A stretch of 38,598 bases of DNA, taken from assembly GCA_947448865.1 (NCBI GenBank), contig CANFOW010000015.1, positions 1-38,598 of the forward strand, read 5' to 3'. The translations under genes and the position numbers were made by a program. Positions 25,234 through 33,072 of this stretch are shown piece by piece (the stretch's first letter is position 1; each line of letters starts with the position of its first letter). This DNA comes from Actinomycetota bacterium (lineage in GTDB: Bacteria > Actinomycetota > Actinomycetes > S36-B12 > UBA5976). The notes below the pieces were generated by a model. The model did no database searches, was not told where the DNA came from, and worked only from the letters and a program-made list of their open reading frames with translations.

Positions 25234-25244
25234 ATATTTCTTAC

Positions 25245-25607
25245 TTAGTCCGAAATAGCTCCTACGCCTTCCATCATGCGTGAGCGACGAACACCCATTG
25301 CAGGACGTGCTGGCTCTGGGGCAGCGTGTGGATCAGCAGCAACATATGTTGCACCAACCACAATGCCTTCAGCCATCGTGTAGAGAAGCGGAAGTGCGCC
25401 AGCAACAACGTTGCCGGTTGTGTTTGTCTGGGTCAGGTTTGGCTCGATGTCATCGGCGTTCGCCTTAATCTTCCACACCAGGTCAGCTGCTTCTTCTAGC
25501 GAGGTAGCGACCTTAGTGAGTTGACGACCAACGATGTACAAGTAAATCGCCAAGCCTGCGACAAGCGCAACAATGTCGATAACCGTAAAGACTACGTACT
25601 TGTTCAT
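25245..25607 (-). CDS. Small membrane protein 5 of the cox operon array
   Basis: 120 residues, the longest and last of five tandem small membrane proteins after coxG. One N-terminal span (VVFTVIDIVALVAGLAIYLYIV) is followed by an amphipathic helix (LTKVATSLEEAADLVWKIKANAD), then an Asn/Thr stretch (TQTNTTGNVVAGALPLLYTM) and an Ala/Pro/Arg-rich tail. The tail is unique to this member. It overlaps the preceding gene by ATGA. Function unknown; a membrane scaffold for CO dehydrogenase is inferred from position. Confidence 0.7.
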   Translation of the reverse strand: MNKYVVFTVIDIVALVAGLAIYLYIVGRQLTKVATSLEEAADLVWKIKANADDIEPNLTQTNTTGNVVAGALPLLYTMAEGIVVGATYVAADPHAAPEPARPAMGVRRSRMMEGVGAISD

Positions 25608-25879
25608 GAGCGCACCTTATCCAATACACGTCCGAGGAACAGGTGGTGTTCCAAACCTTCTTCGAGCACAAGGCCGACACCGAGCGAAACTGTGTCGAGC
25701 AACGCAGCATTTTGGGTGTTGCGTTCTGCATCAGCCAATGTTGCCTTGATTGCGTTAACACGTTGGTCAATGCGACGAACTAACAACACAAGGATTGTCA
25801 GCAACGCAGCAACTGCCAGAACGACGACAACACCCAAGATGTTGGCTAGGTTCCACAGTTTTTCTACTGTGCTATCCAT
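25604..25879 (-). CDS. Small membrane protein 4 of the cox operon array
   Basis: 91 residues. A short amphipathic start (MDSTVEKLWNLANIL) leads into a strong span (GVVVVLAVAALLTILVLLV), then RRIDQRVNAIKATLADAERNTQNAALLDTV, a probable coiled coil with the ERNT element shared with the neighbouring EKNT protein. The C-terminal 25 residues end basic (RVLDKVRS). It lies 2 bases after protein 3 and overlaps protein 5. No known domain. Confidence 0.7.
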   Translation of the reverse strand: MDSTVEKLWNLANILGVVVVLAVAALLTILVLLVRRIDQRVNAIKATLADAERNTQNAALLDTVSLGVGLVLEEGLEHHLFLGRVLDKVRS

Positions 25880-25881
25880 GA

Positions 25882-26136
25882 TCAGCCTCCCAATCGATTA
25901 CGGCCACGCTTGAGGCCAGCGATAATTGCAAGCGCCGAGTCAATCGTCTCTTGCAGATTGGCTAGGGCAGAAGTGTTCTTCTCTGCCTGACCTAGACCAT
26001 CGTTAATGCTTTTCGCTTGTGTGCCGATACGCGCAGCAAGCAACAGGATTGGAACTACGAGAGCAACAACAACCAGAACTACAACGAGTCCGATTACGTA
26101 GCCCAGTATCCAACCGGTATGTCCACCAAAATCCAT
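25882..26136 (-). CDS. Small membrane protein 3 of the cox operon array
   Basis: 84 residues. The long hydrophobic span (YVIGLVVVLVVVALVVPILLL) is followed by AARIGTQAKSINDGLGQAEKNTSALANLQETIDSALAI and a basic end (KRGRNRLGG). The segment QAEKNTSALANLQETID aligns by eye with DAERNTQNAALLDTV of protein 4, so the two are probably paralogues. Start supported by AGGAGATTAGCT. Function unknown. Confidence 0.72.
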   Translation of the reverse strand: MDFGGHTGWILGYVIGLVVVLVVVALVVPILLLAARIGTQAKSINDGLGQAEKNTSALANLQETIDSALAIIAGLKRGRNRLGG

Positions 26137-26150
26137 AGCTAATCTCCTGC

Positions 26151-26378
26151 CTAGATTGATTCCGCGAATGCACGCACTGGGGCAAGGCTGGCATTAACTG
26201 AATCGACGACTGCTGGGACCGTAGCGGTCTTTGCAACGATGACTTGTACGCCACCGTCTAGTGCGTCGAGAGTCTTAATGACAGCTCGCAAATGGAAGAT
26301 CACGCGAATCAGCCCAAGTGCGGCTGCAGCAATGATCAGTGTGAATAAAACGAGTGTGACGACAGCAACTGTTGGCAC
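26151..26378 (-). CDS. Small membrane protein 2 of the cox operon array
   Basis: 75 residues, the shortest of the five. The N-terminal span (VAVVTLVLFTLIIAAAALGLI) is followed by RVIFHLRAVIKTLDALDGGVQVIVAKTATVPAVVDSVNASLAPVRAF. It repeats the layout span, basic helix, glycine break, Thr-Val/Leu-rich helix seen in protein 1 (DDALSGGVAIIGELNGTPALLETTDGV). Upstream GGAGGA is an adequate ribosome binding site. Function unknown. Confidence 0.7.
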   Translation of the reverse strand: MPTVAVVTLVLFTLIIAAAALGLIRVIFHLRAVIKTLDALDGGVQVIVAKTATVPAVVDSVNASLAPVRAFAESI

Positions 26379-26388
26379 TGTGTCCTCC

Positions 26389-26643
26389 TTAACCTAGTAA
26401 CTTCGCGACAGAACCGGCATAGCGAACTGCGCCGTTTGCAACTTCCTTGATGACCCCATCGGTGGTCTCCAGCAAAGCTGGAGTTCCGTTGAGTTCACCG
26501 ATGATGGCTACGCCACCCGAAAGTGCATCATCTGCTGCACCTCGAATGCGCTCAAGAGCAGCAAGTACGCGGTTAAGCAGTGCAACAAGTAAAGGAACTA
26601 CTACTAGCAAGACCACTAGGTTCCCGATTGCCCAAAGACTCAT
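26389..26643 (-). CDS. Small membrane protein 1 of the cox operon array
   Basis: 84 residues, starting 16 bases after coxG behind GAGGTAAATCC. The hydrophobic N-terminus (WAIGNLVVLLVVVPLLVALL) gives one span. NRVLAALERIRGAADDALSGGVAIIGELNGTPALLETTDGVIKEVANG follows, with the element GGVAII-x7-PALLETTDGV similar to GGVQVI-x7-PAVVDSVN in protein 2. No known domain. The tight spacing to coxG indicates co-transcription with the CO dehydrogenase genes. Confidence 0.72.
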   Translation of the reverse strand: MSLWAIGNLVVLLVVVPLLVALLNRVLAALERIRGAADDALSGGVAIIGELNGTPALLETTDGVIKEVANGAVRYAGSVAKLLG

Positions 26644-26659
26644 GGATTTACCTCAATTC

Positions 26660-27247
26660 CTATCGACGTGGTTCGGGAGTGTAGGGGAGGAAGAAACGGC
26701 TAAACACGCGGGTGATGGCGCGCTTAGCGGCGTTTAAACCGATTGACAGACCGCTAGCAGGCTTTGCTCCAACAACAGAGTTGGGATCAAGGCCCTTCGA
26801 AATAGCGGTCATGCGTGCTTGCATGTTCTGGGCAGCTTGATTGACCAGAACAGCAGTGACATCGGCTACCAGACCACGACCGTACTGAGCTGCAGCACCC
26901 GAAATCTGCAGGTCAAGTGACAAGTCGACGTTTGTGCCGCCGCCGGTTTGCTTAAGTCCAGCAGTGAGCAGGGCTTGCGCAGCGCCACGGCCTTTCTTGT
27001 CTGCGCCTGAAGCGTCGAGAACAAGTACCTTTTTGGCATTGTCTCGACTCTTCACAACAGCAGTACCAGCGAATTCAAGTTTGACTGGACCAGCCGAGAC
27101 GATGACATCGCCTTCGTATGAGTCTTCAGCAACTTTGTTTGTCAGGTTGGCGCCAGGAATGCACGCAGCAACTTGCGGGATGTCATCGAAGAACTCCCAG
27201 ACCGCGTCAACGGGCTGGTCAATCTCGAAGGATTGCGAAATCAGCAT
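26660..27247 (-). CDS. coxG: CoxG: SRPBCC-family CO dehydrogenase partner
   Basis: 195 residues. The opening MLISQSFEIDQPVDAVWEFFDDIPQVAACIPGANL is the standard start of CoxG/SRPBCC proteins, with GDVIVSAGPVKLEFAGTAVV and GRGLVADVTAVLVNQAAQNMQARM completing the lipid-binding fold. Residues after 150 form a linker and a basic amphipathic C-terminal helix (LNAAKRAITRVFSRFF), expected to attach to the membrane. CoxG proteins have been shown to bind menaquinone and carry electrons from CO dehydrogenase to the quinone pool. It lies between coxL and the five small membrane proteins, all on one transcript. Confidence 0.93.
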   Translation of the reverse strand: MLISQSFEIDQPVDAVWEFFDDIPQVAACIPGANLTNKVAEDSYEGDVIVSAGPVKLEFAGTAVVKSRDNAKKVLVLDASGADKKGRGAAQALLTAGLKQTGGGTNVDLSLDLQISGAAAQYGRGLVADVTAVLVNQAAQNMQARMTAISKGLDPNSVVGAKPASGLSIGLNAAKRAITRVFSRFFLPYTPEPRR

Positions 27248-27284
27248 GATGCCTCCTTAGTGCGATTTTCTGTGTTGATACTCA

Positions 27285-29666
27285 TTAGTTGCCTGACCTC
27301 ACTGGTGGCATTCCGCTGATGTCTTTGCCGGTCTGAATTGCTTCGTAGACGCGGTTTGGCATGAGTGGCATGTCGACGTTGCGAACACCAGTGTGATGAA
27401 TTGCGTTCATAACAGCGTTCACGAATGCTGCTGGACCGCCAACTGTTGCACATTCGCCAATTCCCTTTGCACCGATTGGGTGGTGAGGGCATGGCGTAAC
27501 AACTTCGTGTAGCTCAAAGCCTGGGGTTTCCCATGCTGTTGGTAGCAAGTAGTCCATGAAGTTGGAACCAATGCAGTTTCCTTCTTCATCGAACGTGATG
27601 TACTGCATGCTGGCCATTGCGTATGCCTCAGTGAGACCACCCATGATTTGTCCTTCGACAATCATTGGGTTGATACGAACGCCACAGTCATCGACTGCAA
27701 CCATCTTGAGAACGTCCCACACGCCAGTTTCTGGATCGATTTCGACCTTGGCAAGGTAGGCAGCGAACGGCCATGTCAGGTTGGGTGGATCGTAGTAAGC
27801 GTTGTTCTCAAGTCCTGGCTCAAGACCATCCGGCACGTTGCTGTAGGCAGCCATTGCGCAGTCCTGGATCGTGACACCACGTTCTTGATTACTGCGCACG
27901 TAGAAACGACCCAATTCCCACTCGATGTCTTCTTCAGAAACTTCCAGAAGGTGAGCAGCAATCTTGCGAGCCTTCGCGCGAATCTTGCGCGAGACCATTG
28001 CAACTGCAGCACCTGCAACTGGTGTTGAACGTGAAGCGTAGGTACCCATACCGAATGGAGCAGTATCGGTGTCACCTTCTTCAACAACAACATCTTCTGC
28101 TGGGATACCGAGTTCGTGAGCCACAATTTGCGCCCAAGTAGTTTCGTGACCCTGTCCTTGTGACTTAGCTCCGGTACGAAGCAGAGCCTTTCCAGTCATG
28201 TGTACGCGAAGTTCAGCAGAGTCGAACATCTTGATACCGATGATGTCGTACTCGCGGCTGTTACCAGCTCCGAGTGGCTCAGTCATGGTCGAGATGCCGA
28301 TACCGAGAAGACGGCCGCGCTTACGGGCTTCTTCTTGTTCAGCTTTGAAGTTCTTGTAGCCGATTGCTTCCAGACCGATGTCCAGGCACTTTGCGTACTG
28401 ACCGGAGTCAGTCAAGAAGCCGAAGGCCGTGCGGTAAGGGAACATGTCGTCCTTGACGAAGTTCATGCGACGGAACTCTGCCTGATCAATTCCCAGATCG
28501 TCAGCAGCTGCTTGAACCATGCGCTCTTGGAAGAACATTGCTTCAGTCACACGGAATGAACAACGGTATGCAACGCCACCAGGTGCTTTGTTTGTGTAGT
28601 AACCCGTTGCAGTTAAGTGAGCTGCAGGAATGTCGTAGCACGCGAAAGCGGAGTGCATCAGGCCAATCTTGAACTTACTTGGCTGAGCATCTGCGTAGAA
28701 CGCACCGTGGTCAGAGATGGTGTGCATACGCACGCCAAGAATCTTTCCATCCTTGCGAAGGGCCATTTCGCCTTCGAGGTAGACGTCGCGACCGAAACCT
28801 GTCGAGATGAGGTTTCCGGACTTATCTTCGATCCACTTCACTGGACGTTCGGTCAAGATTGAAGCCAAGATTGAGATGACGTAGCCAGGGTAGACAGGAA
28901 CTTTGTTACCAAAGCCGCCGCCGAGGTCTGGTGACACGATGCGGATCATGTGTTCTGGAAGTTCTGCGACCATGGCAACAGCAGCGCGAATGATGTGCGG
29001 TGCTTGAGTTGTCATATATACAGTGAGTTTTCCAGTTGCACGGTTGAAGTCTGCGATAGAACCGCAGGACTCAAGAGGCGATGGATGTGAGCGTGGGTAG
29101 TGAAGCTCGATCTTTGAGATCTTGTCCGCTTCAGCAAACGCCTTGTCAGTTCCAGCCTTGTCGCCAATTTCCCAATCGAAAATCTTGTTGGTTGGCTGGT
29201 TTTCCTTGTCATCGCGGATAAGCGGTGCATCGGAAGCCTTTGCCTGGTCTGGGTTAACGATGACCGGGAGCATTTCATACTCCACGACAATCGCCTGGCA
29301 GGCATCCTTCGCAATGTAAGGATCGTCAGCGATAACGGCTGCAACTTCCTGACCTTGGAAACGAACCTTGTCCGTTGCGAGCACAGCTTGTGTGTCGTAG
29401 GACAGAGTTGGCATCCATGCCAAGTTGCGAGCGGCCATCATCTCACCGGTCAATACCAAGCGCACGCCTGGGATTTCCCATGCTGCGCTGACGTCGATTG
29501 ACTTGATGCGAGCGTGAGCAACAGGGCTGCGCAGGATTTCCATGTGCAGCATGCCTGGAAGCACGATGTCATCTACGTACTGACCCTTGCCACGAATGAA
29601 ACGGTTGTCTTCAACGCGTCGTCGGCTTGCGCCAAGTCCGCCAATTTTGATTTCGTCTAATGCCAT
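27285..29666 (-). CDS. coxL: CoxL: form I aerobic CO dehydrogenase large subunit
   Basis: 793 residues, molybdenum-copper hydroxylase large subunit. The active-site loop reads AYRCSFR (366-372), the form I signature AYxCSFR, with Cys369 as the copper ligand. GGGFGNK (249-255) and GMGTYASRSTPVAGAA are cofactor-binding segments. The catalytic base is Glu738 in GAKGIGECATVGGPAAF. Length and order fit known CoxL proteins. The enzyme oxidises CO with water to CO2 and passes electrons through CoxS and CoxM to the membrane quinone pool. It starts 15 bases after coxS. The active-site loop argues that this enzyme truly oxidises CO, unlike form II homologues with AYRGAGR. Confidence 0.97.
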   Translation of the reverse strand: MALDEIKIGGLGASRRRVEDNRFIRGKGQYVDDIVLPGMLHMEILRSPVAHARIKSIDVSAAWEIPGVRLVLTGEMMAARNLAWMPTLSYDTQAVLATDKVRFQGQEVAAVIADDPYIAKDACQAIVVEYEMLPVIVNPDQAKASDAPLIRDDKENQPTNKIFDWEIGDKAGTDKAFAEADKISKIELHYPRSHPSPLESCGSIADFNRATGKLTVYMTTQAPHIIRAAVAMVAELPEHMIRIVSPDLGGGFGNKVPVYPGYVISILASILTERPVKWIEDKSGNLISTGFGRDVYLEGEMALRKDGKILGVRMHTISDHGAFYADAQPSKFKIGLMHSAFACYDIPAAHLTATGYYTNKAPGGVAYRCSFRVTEAMFFQERMVQAAADDLGIDQAEFRRMNFVKDDMFPYRTAFGFLTDSGQYAKCLDIGLEAIGYKNFKAEQEEARKRGRLLGIGISTMTEPLGAGNSREYDIIGIKMFDSAELRVHMTGKALLRTGAKSQGQGHETTWAQIVAHELGIPAEDVVVEEGDTDTAPFGMGTYASRSTPVAGAAVAMVSRKIRAKARKIAAHLLEVSEEDIEWELGRFYVRSNQERGVTIQDCAMAAYSNVPDGLEPGLENNAYYDPPNLTWPFAAYLAKVEIDPETGVWDVLKMVAVDDCGVRINPMIVEGQIMGGLTEAYAMASMQYITFDEEGNCIGSNFMDYLLPTAWETPGFELHEVVTPCPHHPIGAKGIGECATVGGPAAFVNAVMNAIHHTGVRNVDMPLMPNRVYEAIQTGKDISGMPPVRSGN

Positions 29667-29681
29667 TTTTGTGTCTCCAAC

Positions 29682-30209
29682 CTAATTTGATTCTGCGCGC
29701 ATTTTTTCGGCAGCCCAAAGGACTGACTTCACGATATTTTGGTAACCCGTGCAACGACATAGGTTGCCGGACAGTGCCCAGCGAACTTCGTCTTCTGTTG
29801 GGTTGTTGTTCTTTTCAAGTAGTGCCTTTGCCGCAAGCATCATGCCTGGGGTGCAGAAACCACAATGCAAACCATGTTCTTGCTTGAAGCCTTCTTGAAT
29901 CGGGTGAAGTTCGCTTGCTGAGGCAAGGCCTTCAACAGTTTCAACTTCATGGCCATCAGCCTGAACAGCAAGCATTGTGCAGCTCTTGATTGGGCGACCA
30001 TCAAACAACACGGTGCAAGCGCCACAGTTTGTGGTGTCGCAACCTGTATGAGTTCCGGTCAATTTCAGGCCTTGGCGCAACATGTGAGCAAGCAGTAAGC
30101 GAGGCTCTACATCGAGTGTGCGTGGTTCACCATTCACTGAAACAGTGATGCGACGTGTTGGCACATTGCTCGGTGGGGTTGGGGCTACTTCGTCGTACAG
30201 ACTTGTCAT
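29682..30209 (-). CDS. coxS: CoxS: CO dehydrogenase iron-sulfur small subunit
   Basis: 175 residues from the ATG at 30209, one base after the coxM stop; a longer frame upstream overlaps coxM and is not needed. The first [2Fe-2S] cluster is ligated by Cys57, 62, 65 and 77 ([10 protein letters not shown] and IKSC), the second by Cys116, 119, 151 and 153 (HCGFC and LCRC). Its N-terminus is about 15 residues longer than typical CoxS ([19 protein letters not shown]), which is probably flexible. It relays electrons from the Mo-Cu centre of CoxL to the FAD of CoxM. Confidence 0.97.
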   Translation of the reverse strand: MTSLYDEVAPTPPSNVPTRRITVSVNGEPRTLDVEPRLLLAHMLRQGLKLTGTHTGCDTTNCGACTVLFDGRPIKSCTMLAVQADGHEVETVEGLASASELHPIQEGFKQEHGLHCGFCTPGMMLAAKALLEKNNNPTEDEVRWALSGNLCRCTGYQNIVKSVLWAAEKMRAESN

Positions 30210-30210
30210 A

Positions 30211-31086
30211 TCATGCTGCTTTCTGTGATGTATTAGCGATTCCAGTAAGAATGCGAGAAACAAACGTTTCAACAATGTGGCGCTTGTAATCCGATGATCC
30301 ACGGTGGTCGGTGCGAGGATCAGCTGCTGCAGCAACTGCGGTAGCAGCGGCTGCGATGCTCTCGGCGGTAAGTGTCTTACCTACGAGGACTGACGCAGCT
30401 TCTGTTGCATCGATTGTGTGTCCACCAACGCCAGCAAGTGCGATACCTGCACGTGCGATTGTGTCGCCAACCATGTCAAGTGAGACCGCAACTGATGCAG
30501 TTGCGAAGTCACCAACGCGGCGTTCGAGCTTGAGGTAGCCACCGCGTGCCACACCCTTAGGTGCAGGGATGATTGCTTCGACAGCGAGTTCGTTGAATGC
30601 GAGTGCATTCTGGAACGGACCGCTAACGAAGTTCTTCATCGCGATTTCGCGCTTGCCTTTAGGACCCTGCGCAACAATGCGACCGTCAAGTGCGATCATC
30701 GCAGCTGCCCAGTCACCTTGAGGGTCTGCGTGGCAAACCGAACCAACGAAGGTTCCGCGAGTACGCACGATTGGGTCAGCAACTAGATGTGCGGCTGCTG
30801 CAATTGTTGGTTGGCTCTTTGCAATGACGTCAGAGAATTCCAAATCTTCGTGGCGGCATAGTGCGCCGATGTGGATGCTTCCGTCTGGGTCTACGCGGTG
30901 ATACCGCAGGCCGTCGATGTTATTGATGTCAATAAGCATCTCTGGCGCAGCAAAGCGTAACTTCAGCATTGGAACCAGACTCTGGCCACCTGCCAGAACC
31001 TTTGCTTCGCCACCGAATTGGTCAAGTAACGCGACCGCTTCTGCTACGGACTTTGGCGATTCATATCCAAAGCGTGAGGGATACAT
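30211..31086 (-). CDS. coxM: CoxM: CO dehydrogenase FAD-binding medium subunit
   Basis: 291 residues. The FAD pyrophosphate site AGGQSLVPMLKLR lies at 32-44. The second FAD motif reads TRGTFVGSVCHADPQGDWAAAM (109 onward), in which the common TIGGS is TFVGS. The C-terminal third (GDFATASVAVSLDMVGDTIARAGIALAGVGG) is the expected CO dehydrogenase flavoprotein C-terminal domain. It receives electrons from CoxS and hands them to quinone through CoxG. Start supported by GGAAGCGAGC; the gene begins 49 bases after the 76-residue protein. Confidence 0.96.
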   Translation of the reverse strand: MYPSRFGYESPKSVAEAVALLDQFGGEAKVLAGGQSLVPMLKLRFAAPEMLIDINNIDGLRYHRVDPDGSIHIGALCRHEDLEFSDVIAKSQPTIAAAAHLVADPIVRTRGTFVGSVCHADPQGDWAAAMIALDGRIVAQGPKGKREIAMKNFVSGPFQNALAFNELAVEAIIPAPKGVARGGYLKLERRVGDFATASVAVSLDMVGDTIARAGIALAGVGGHTIDATEAASVLVGKTLTAESIAAAATAVAAAADPRTDHRGSSDYKRHIVETFVSRILTGIANTSQKAA

Positions 31087-31135
31087 GCTCGCTTCCTTTC
31101 GCTAACTGTTGTTTCTTGCGTTGATAAGGGAGTTT

Positions 31136-31366
31136 TTATTGCTTGTTGTCGCGAACGGCGACGGGCATTGAGTCAGCGTCTGGATCTGGACGACGCTCTT
31201 GGTGCGGTGGCCAAGGACCTTGAACTGGCTGACCAGCGACCTTGAGGAATTCAGTGAATTGTGGCCAGGCCCAGACTGTCGGGCTCTTGCCGGTTTTTGG
31301 TGCATTTTCAATCAGGGCGTATAGGCGTGGGTTTCCACGCTCTTTCCCAGTTGATTCGATTGCCAT
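31136..31366 (-). CDS. Small soluble protein of unknown function at the head of the cox operon
   Basis: 76 residues from ATG 31366. Frames further upstream have no ribosome binding site. MAIESTGKERGNPRLYALIENAPKTG is followed by WAWPQFTEFLKVAGQPVQGPWPPHQERR and an acidic/basic tail. It has no cysteines and no membrane span; tryptophans and prolines are frequent. It is the first gene behind the predicted promoter and 49 bases ahead of coxM. No family recognised; a role in assembly or regulation of the enzyme is only suggested by position. Confidence 0.65.
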   Translation of the reverse strand: MAIESTGKERGNPRLYALIENAPKTGKSPTVWAWPQFTEFLKVAGQPVQGPWPPHQERRPDPDADSMPVAVRDNKQ

Positions 31367-31401
31367 GAGGAGTCCTCTCTCCGTTGGGAGGTATGCGTCT
31401 G

Positions 31402-31430
31402 AAAGTAGCATTACCGCAAGTCATAAGCAA
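31402..31430 (-). promoter_or_regulatory. Predicted promoter of the cox operon
   Basis: On the minus strand TTGCTT is followed after 17 bases by TACTTT, which is preceded by TGC, giving an extended -10 element. It lies about 36 bases upstream of the first operon start. Prediction rests on spacing and consensus only. Confidence 0.4.
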
Positions 31431-31601
31431 TAGGAATGGGTCAGTTGCACCGATTCTCAGGTAAGAGATTTGTAAGGTCACTGACGTGCGAGATCAGTTG
31501 TATCTCGATGAGCAAGATTTCTCATTATGCGGACACGAAGTTGACATGTTGAAATTTTTTGTTTGAACGTCTCGGCAACTCGTTGCACACGAGCGAGCGA
31601 A

Positions 31602-32495
31602 TTATGTTGCTTTAAGTACTGAAATCGCCTGGGCTGCCACTGAGATGGCGATTTCAGCTGGTGTTTTTGCCGAAATGTCCAAACCTGCAGGACCATGCAC
31701 TCGAGACAAGTCAGTTACTTCTCTATATGCGAGCCAATCGGCTCGATCTTCTTGCATTTTGCGCGATCCAAGCGCTCCGATGTAGCCAGCATCGCTTTCT
31801 AGCGCCGATGCCAAGTTACGACTTGAGCTTTCGACATCGTGTCCCATGATGATGACAACATCAAGATGAGATAGGCCAGCAATCAAGCCCGACACAATAT
31901 CGCCACGGGTTTCCATGACAGGCTTCCAACCAAGGGTTTCGGCGACGGTCGCGATTGCTTCAGCTATCGGGCCGGAACCAGTAATCACGCACTTGGTCAC
32001 AGGATGAATGATTGTGATGATGAGGTCGTGTGCAACTTTGCTCGCACTTACTCCTTGAGAAAAAAGGTCTGCAACCTCTTGTGGTGCGGCGACAATACTT
32101 CCTGCATTAAAAACCTCGACTCCAGTCACATCGATCCCATCGAGTGTGCACACAATTGCAAGCGATTGACGTTCAAGGAGCGCACCCCATGTCCAATCGG
32201 GAAATTGTTCGGCCGGGACGACCATGAACTCGACGTCAGAACCTTGTGCCATGCCCGTGATGGACGATTCAAACGCACCAATAGTTTGAGCGACTCGTCG
32301 ACCTTGGGAAAATTTGCGTGAAGCAACGTCTGCCAAGCTTCCATCAAAAGCACCGTCAAACAGTGTGCCGATACGTCCTGCACCTGGGGTCAGAGCTAAA
32401 GCTTCGTTGCTTGAAGACGGTGAAATCATCCACGCTATATCAACGCGGGTTTTCGAGCGCACGCATGCGCCAACACTCAGGGCAATTTCATACAT
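31602..32495 (-). CDS. XdhC/CoxF-family maturation protein
   Basis: 297 residues from ATG 32495; the frame stays open to TTG 32558, which would overlap the previous gene, and neither start has a good ribosome binding site. The N-terminal XdhC domain shows GACVRSKT (near residue 9) and GRIGTLFDGAFDGSLADV in place of the usual SGGC. The C-terminal Rossmann domain has CVITGSGPIAEAIATVAETLGW, HLDVVIIMGHDVESS and GYIGALGSRKMQEDRADWL, then RVHGPAGLDISAKTPAEIAISVAAQ, diagnostic of the family. Such proteins bind and sulfurate the molybdenum cofactor of CO dehydrogenase or xanthine dehydrogenase. It lies 235 bases upstream of the cox operon on the same strand. Confidence 0.9.
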   Translation of the reverse strand: MYEIALSVGACVRSKTRVDIAWMISPSSSNEALALTPGAGRIGTLFDGAFDGSLADVASRKFSQGRRVAQTIGAFESSITGMAQGSDVEFMVVPAEQFPDWTWGALLERQSLAIVCTLDGIDVTGVEVFNAGSIVAAPQEVADLFSQGVSASKVAHDLIITIIHPVTKCVITGSGPIAEAIATVAETLGWKPVMETRGDIVSGLIAGLSHLDVVIIMGHDVESSSRNLASALESDAGYIGALGSRKMQEDRADWLAYREVTDLSRVHGPAGLDISAKTPAEIAISVAAQAISVLKAT

Positions 32496-32532
32496 GTTCG
32501 AAGTATAAGACGCGTTGGGGATTGCGACACTT

Positions 32533-32952
32533 TCAGCCAACGAGTGCTGCGTGATCAACCTTGATACATCGATTACTCACGACATTAAGTCCTGCTGCGC
32601 GTGCTTGTGATTCGATGTCTTCATCGAAGATTCCAAGTTGGAGCCACAATGTCTTGGCTCTGCATGCAATCGCATCTGCAAGTACAGGTGGTAAGTCTTC
32701 GGGTCTGCGAAACACATCGACTATGTCAGGTTCAGCTGGGAGATCAAGAAGACTCTTGTACACGGGTTGACCCATGATGGTGTCAACCGTCGGGTTTACT
32801 AACCACACTGTGTACTGATGATCCATGAGGTATTCACTTACTTGGTGCGAAGCTCGTGTTGGGTTGTTTGACGCTCCAACAACCGCAATAGTTTTTGACG
32901 AGTTCAAAATGCCTCGTATGTAGTCGTCTTGAGTATGCACACTGTGCTCCAA
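32533..32952 (-). CDS. CoA-binding domain protein (YccU-like)
   Basis: 139 residues from TTG 32952; GTG 32940, which has GGAG just upstream, is an equally likely start. KTIAVVGASNNPTRASHQVSEYLMDHQY is the Rossmann opening, followed by NPTVDTIMGQPVYKSLLDLPAEPDIVDVFRRPED and LWLQLGIFDEDIESQARAAGLNVVSNRCIKVDH, the complete CoA_binding_2 pattern. Proteins of this kind bind CoA or a related nucleotide, with no established enzymatic role. It precedes the XdhC-like gene and may be co-transcribed with it. Confidence 0.88.
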   Translation of the reverse strand: MEHSVHTQDDYIRGILNSSKTIAVVGASNNPTRASHQVSEYLMDHQYTVWLVNPTVDTIMGQPVYKSLLDLPAEPDIVDVFRRPEDLPPVLADAIACRAKTLWLQLGIFDEDIESQARAAGLNVVSNRCIKVDHAALVG

Positions 32953-33028
32953 TCCAAGTAAATCTATTTAACAGACTATTCGTCGCCAACCTTTGTAAGG
33001 CGAATGTTAGGTGGCGAAAACTTGCCCG

Positions 33029-33052
33029 ATTTCAGTTGAAATTTCAGTTGAA
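33029..33052. promoter_or_regulatory. Tandem 12-bp repeat with palindromic cores
   Basis: ATTTCAGTTGAA is repeated twice without a gap and is followed by AT. TGAAATTTCA at 33037-33046 is a perfect palindrome, and each unit contains TTTCA GT TGAAA. It lies 20-44 bases before the glycerophosphodiesterase start and 80 bases from the divergent CoA-binding gene, a likely operator position. Confidence 0.45.
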
Positions 33053-33072
33053 ATGCAATTCAATCGGACGTG

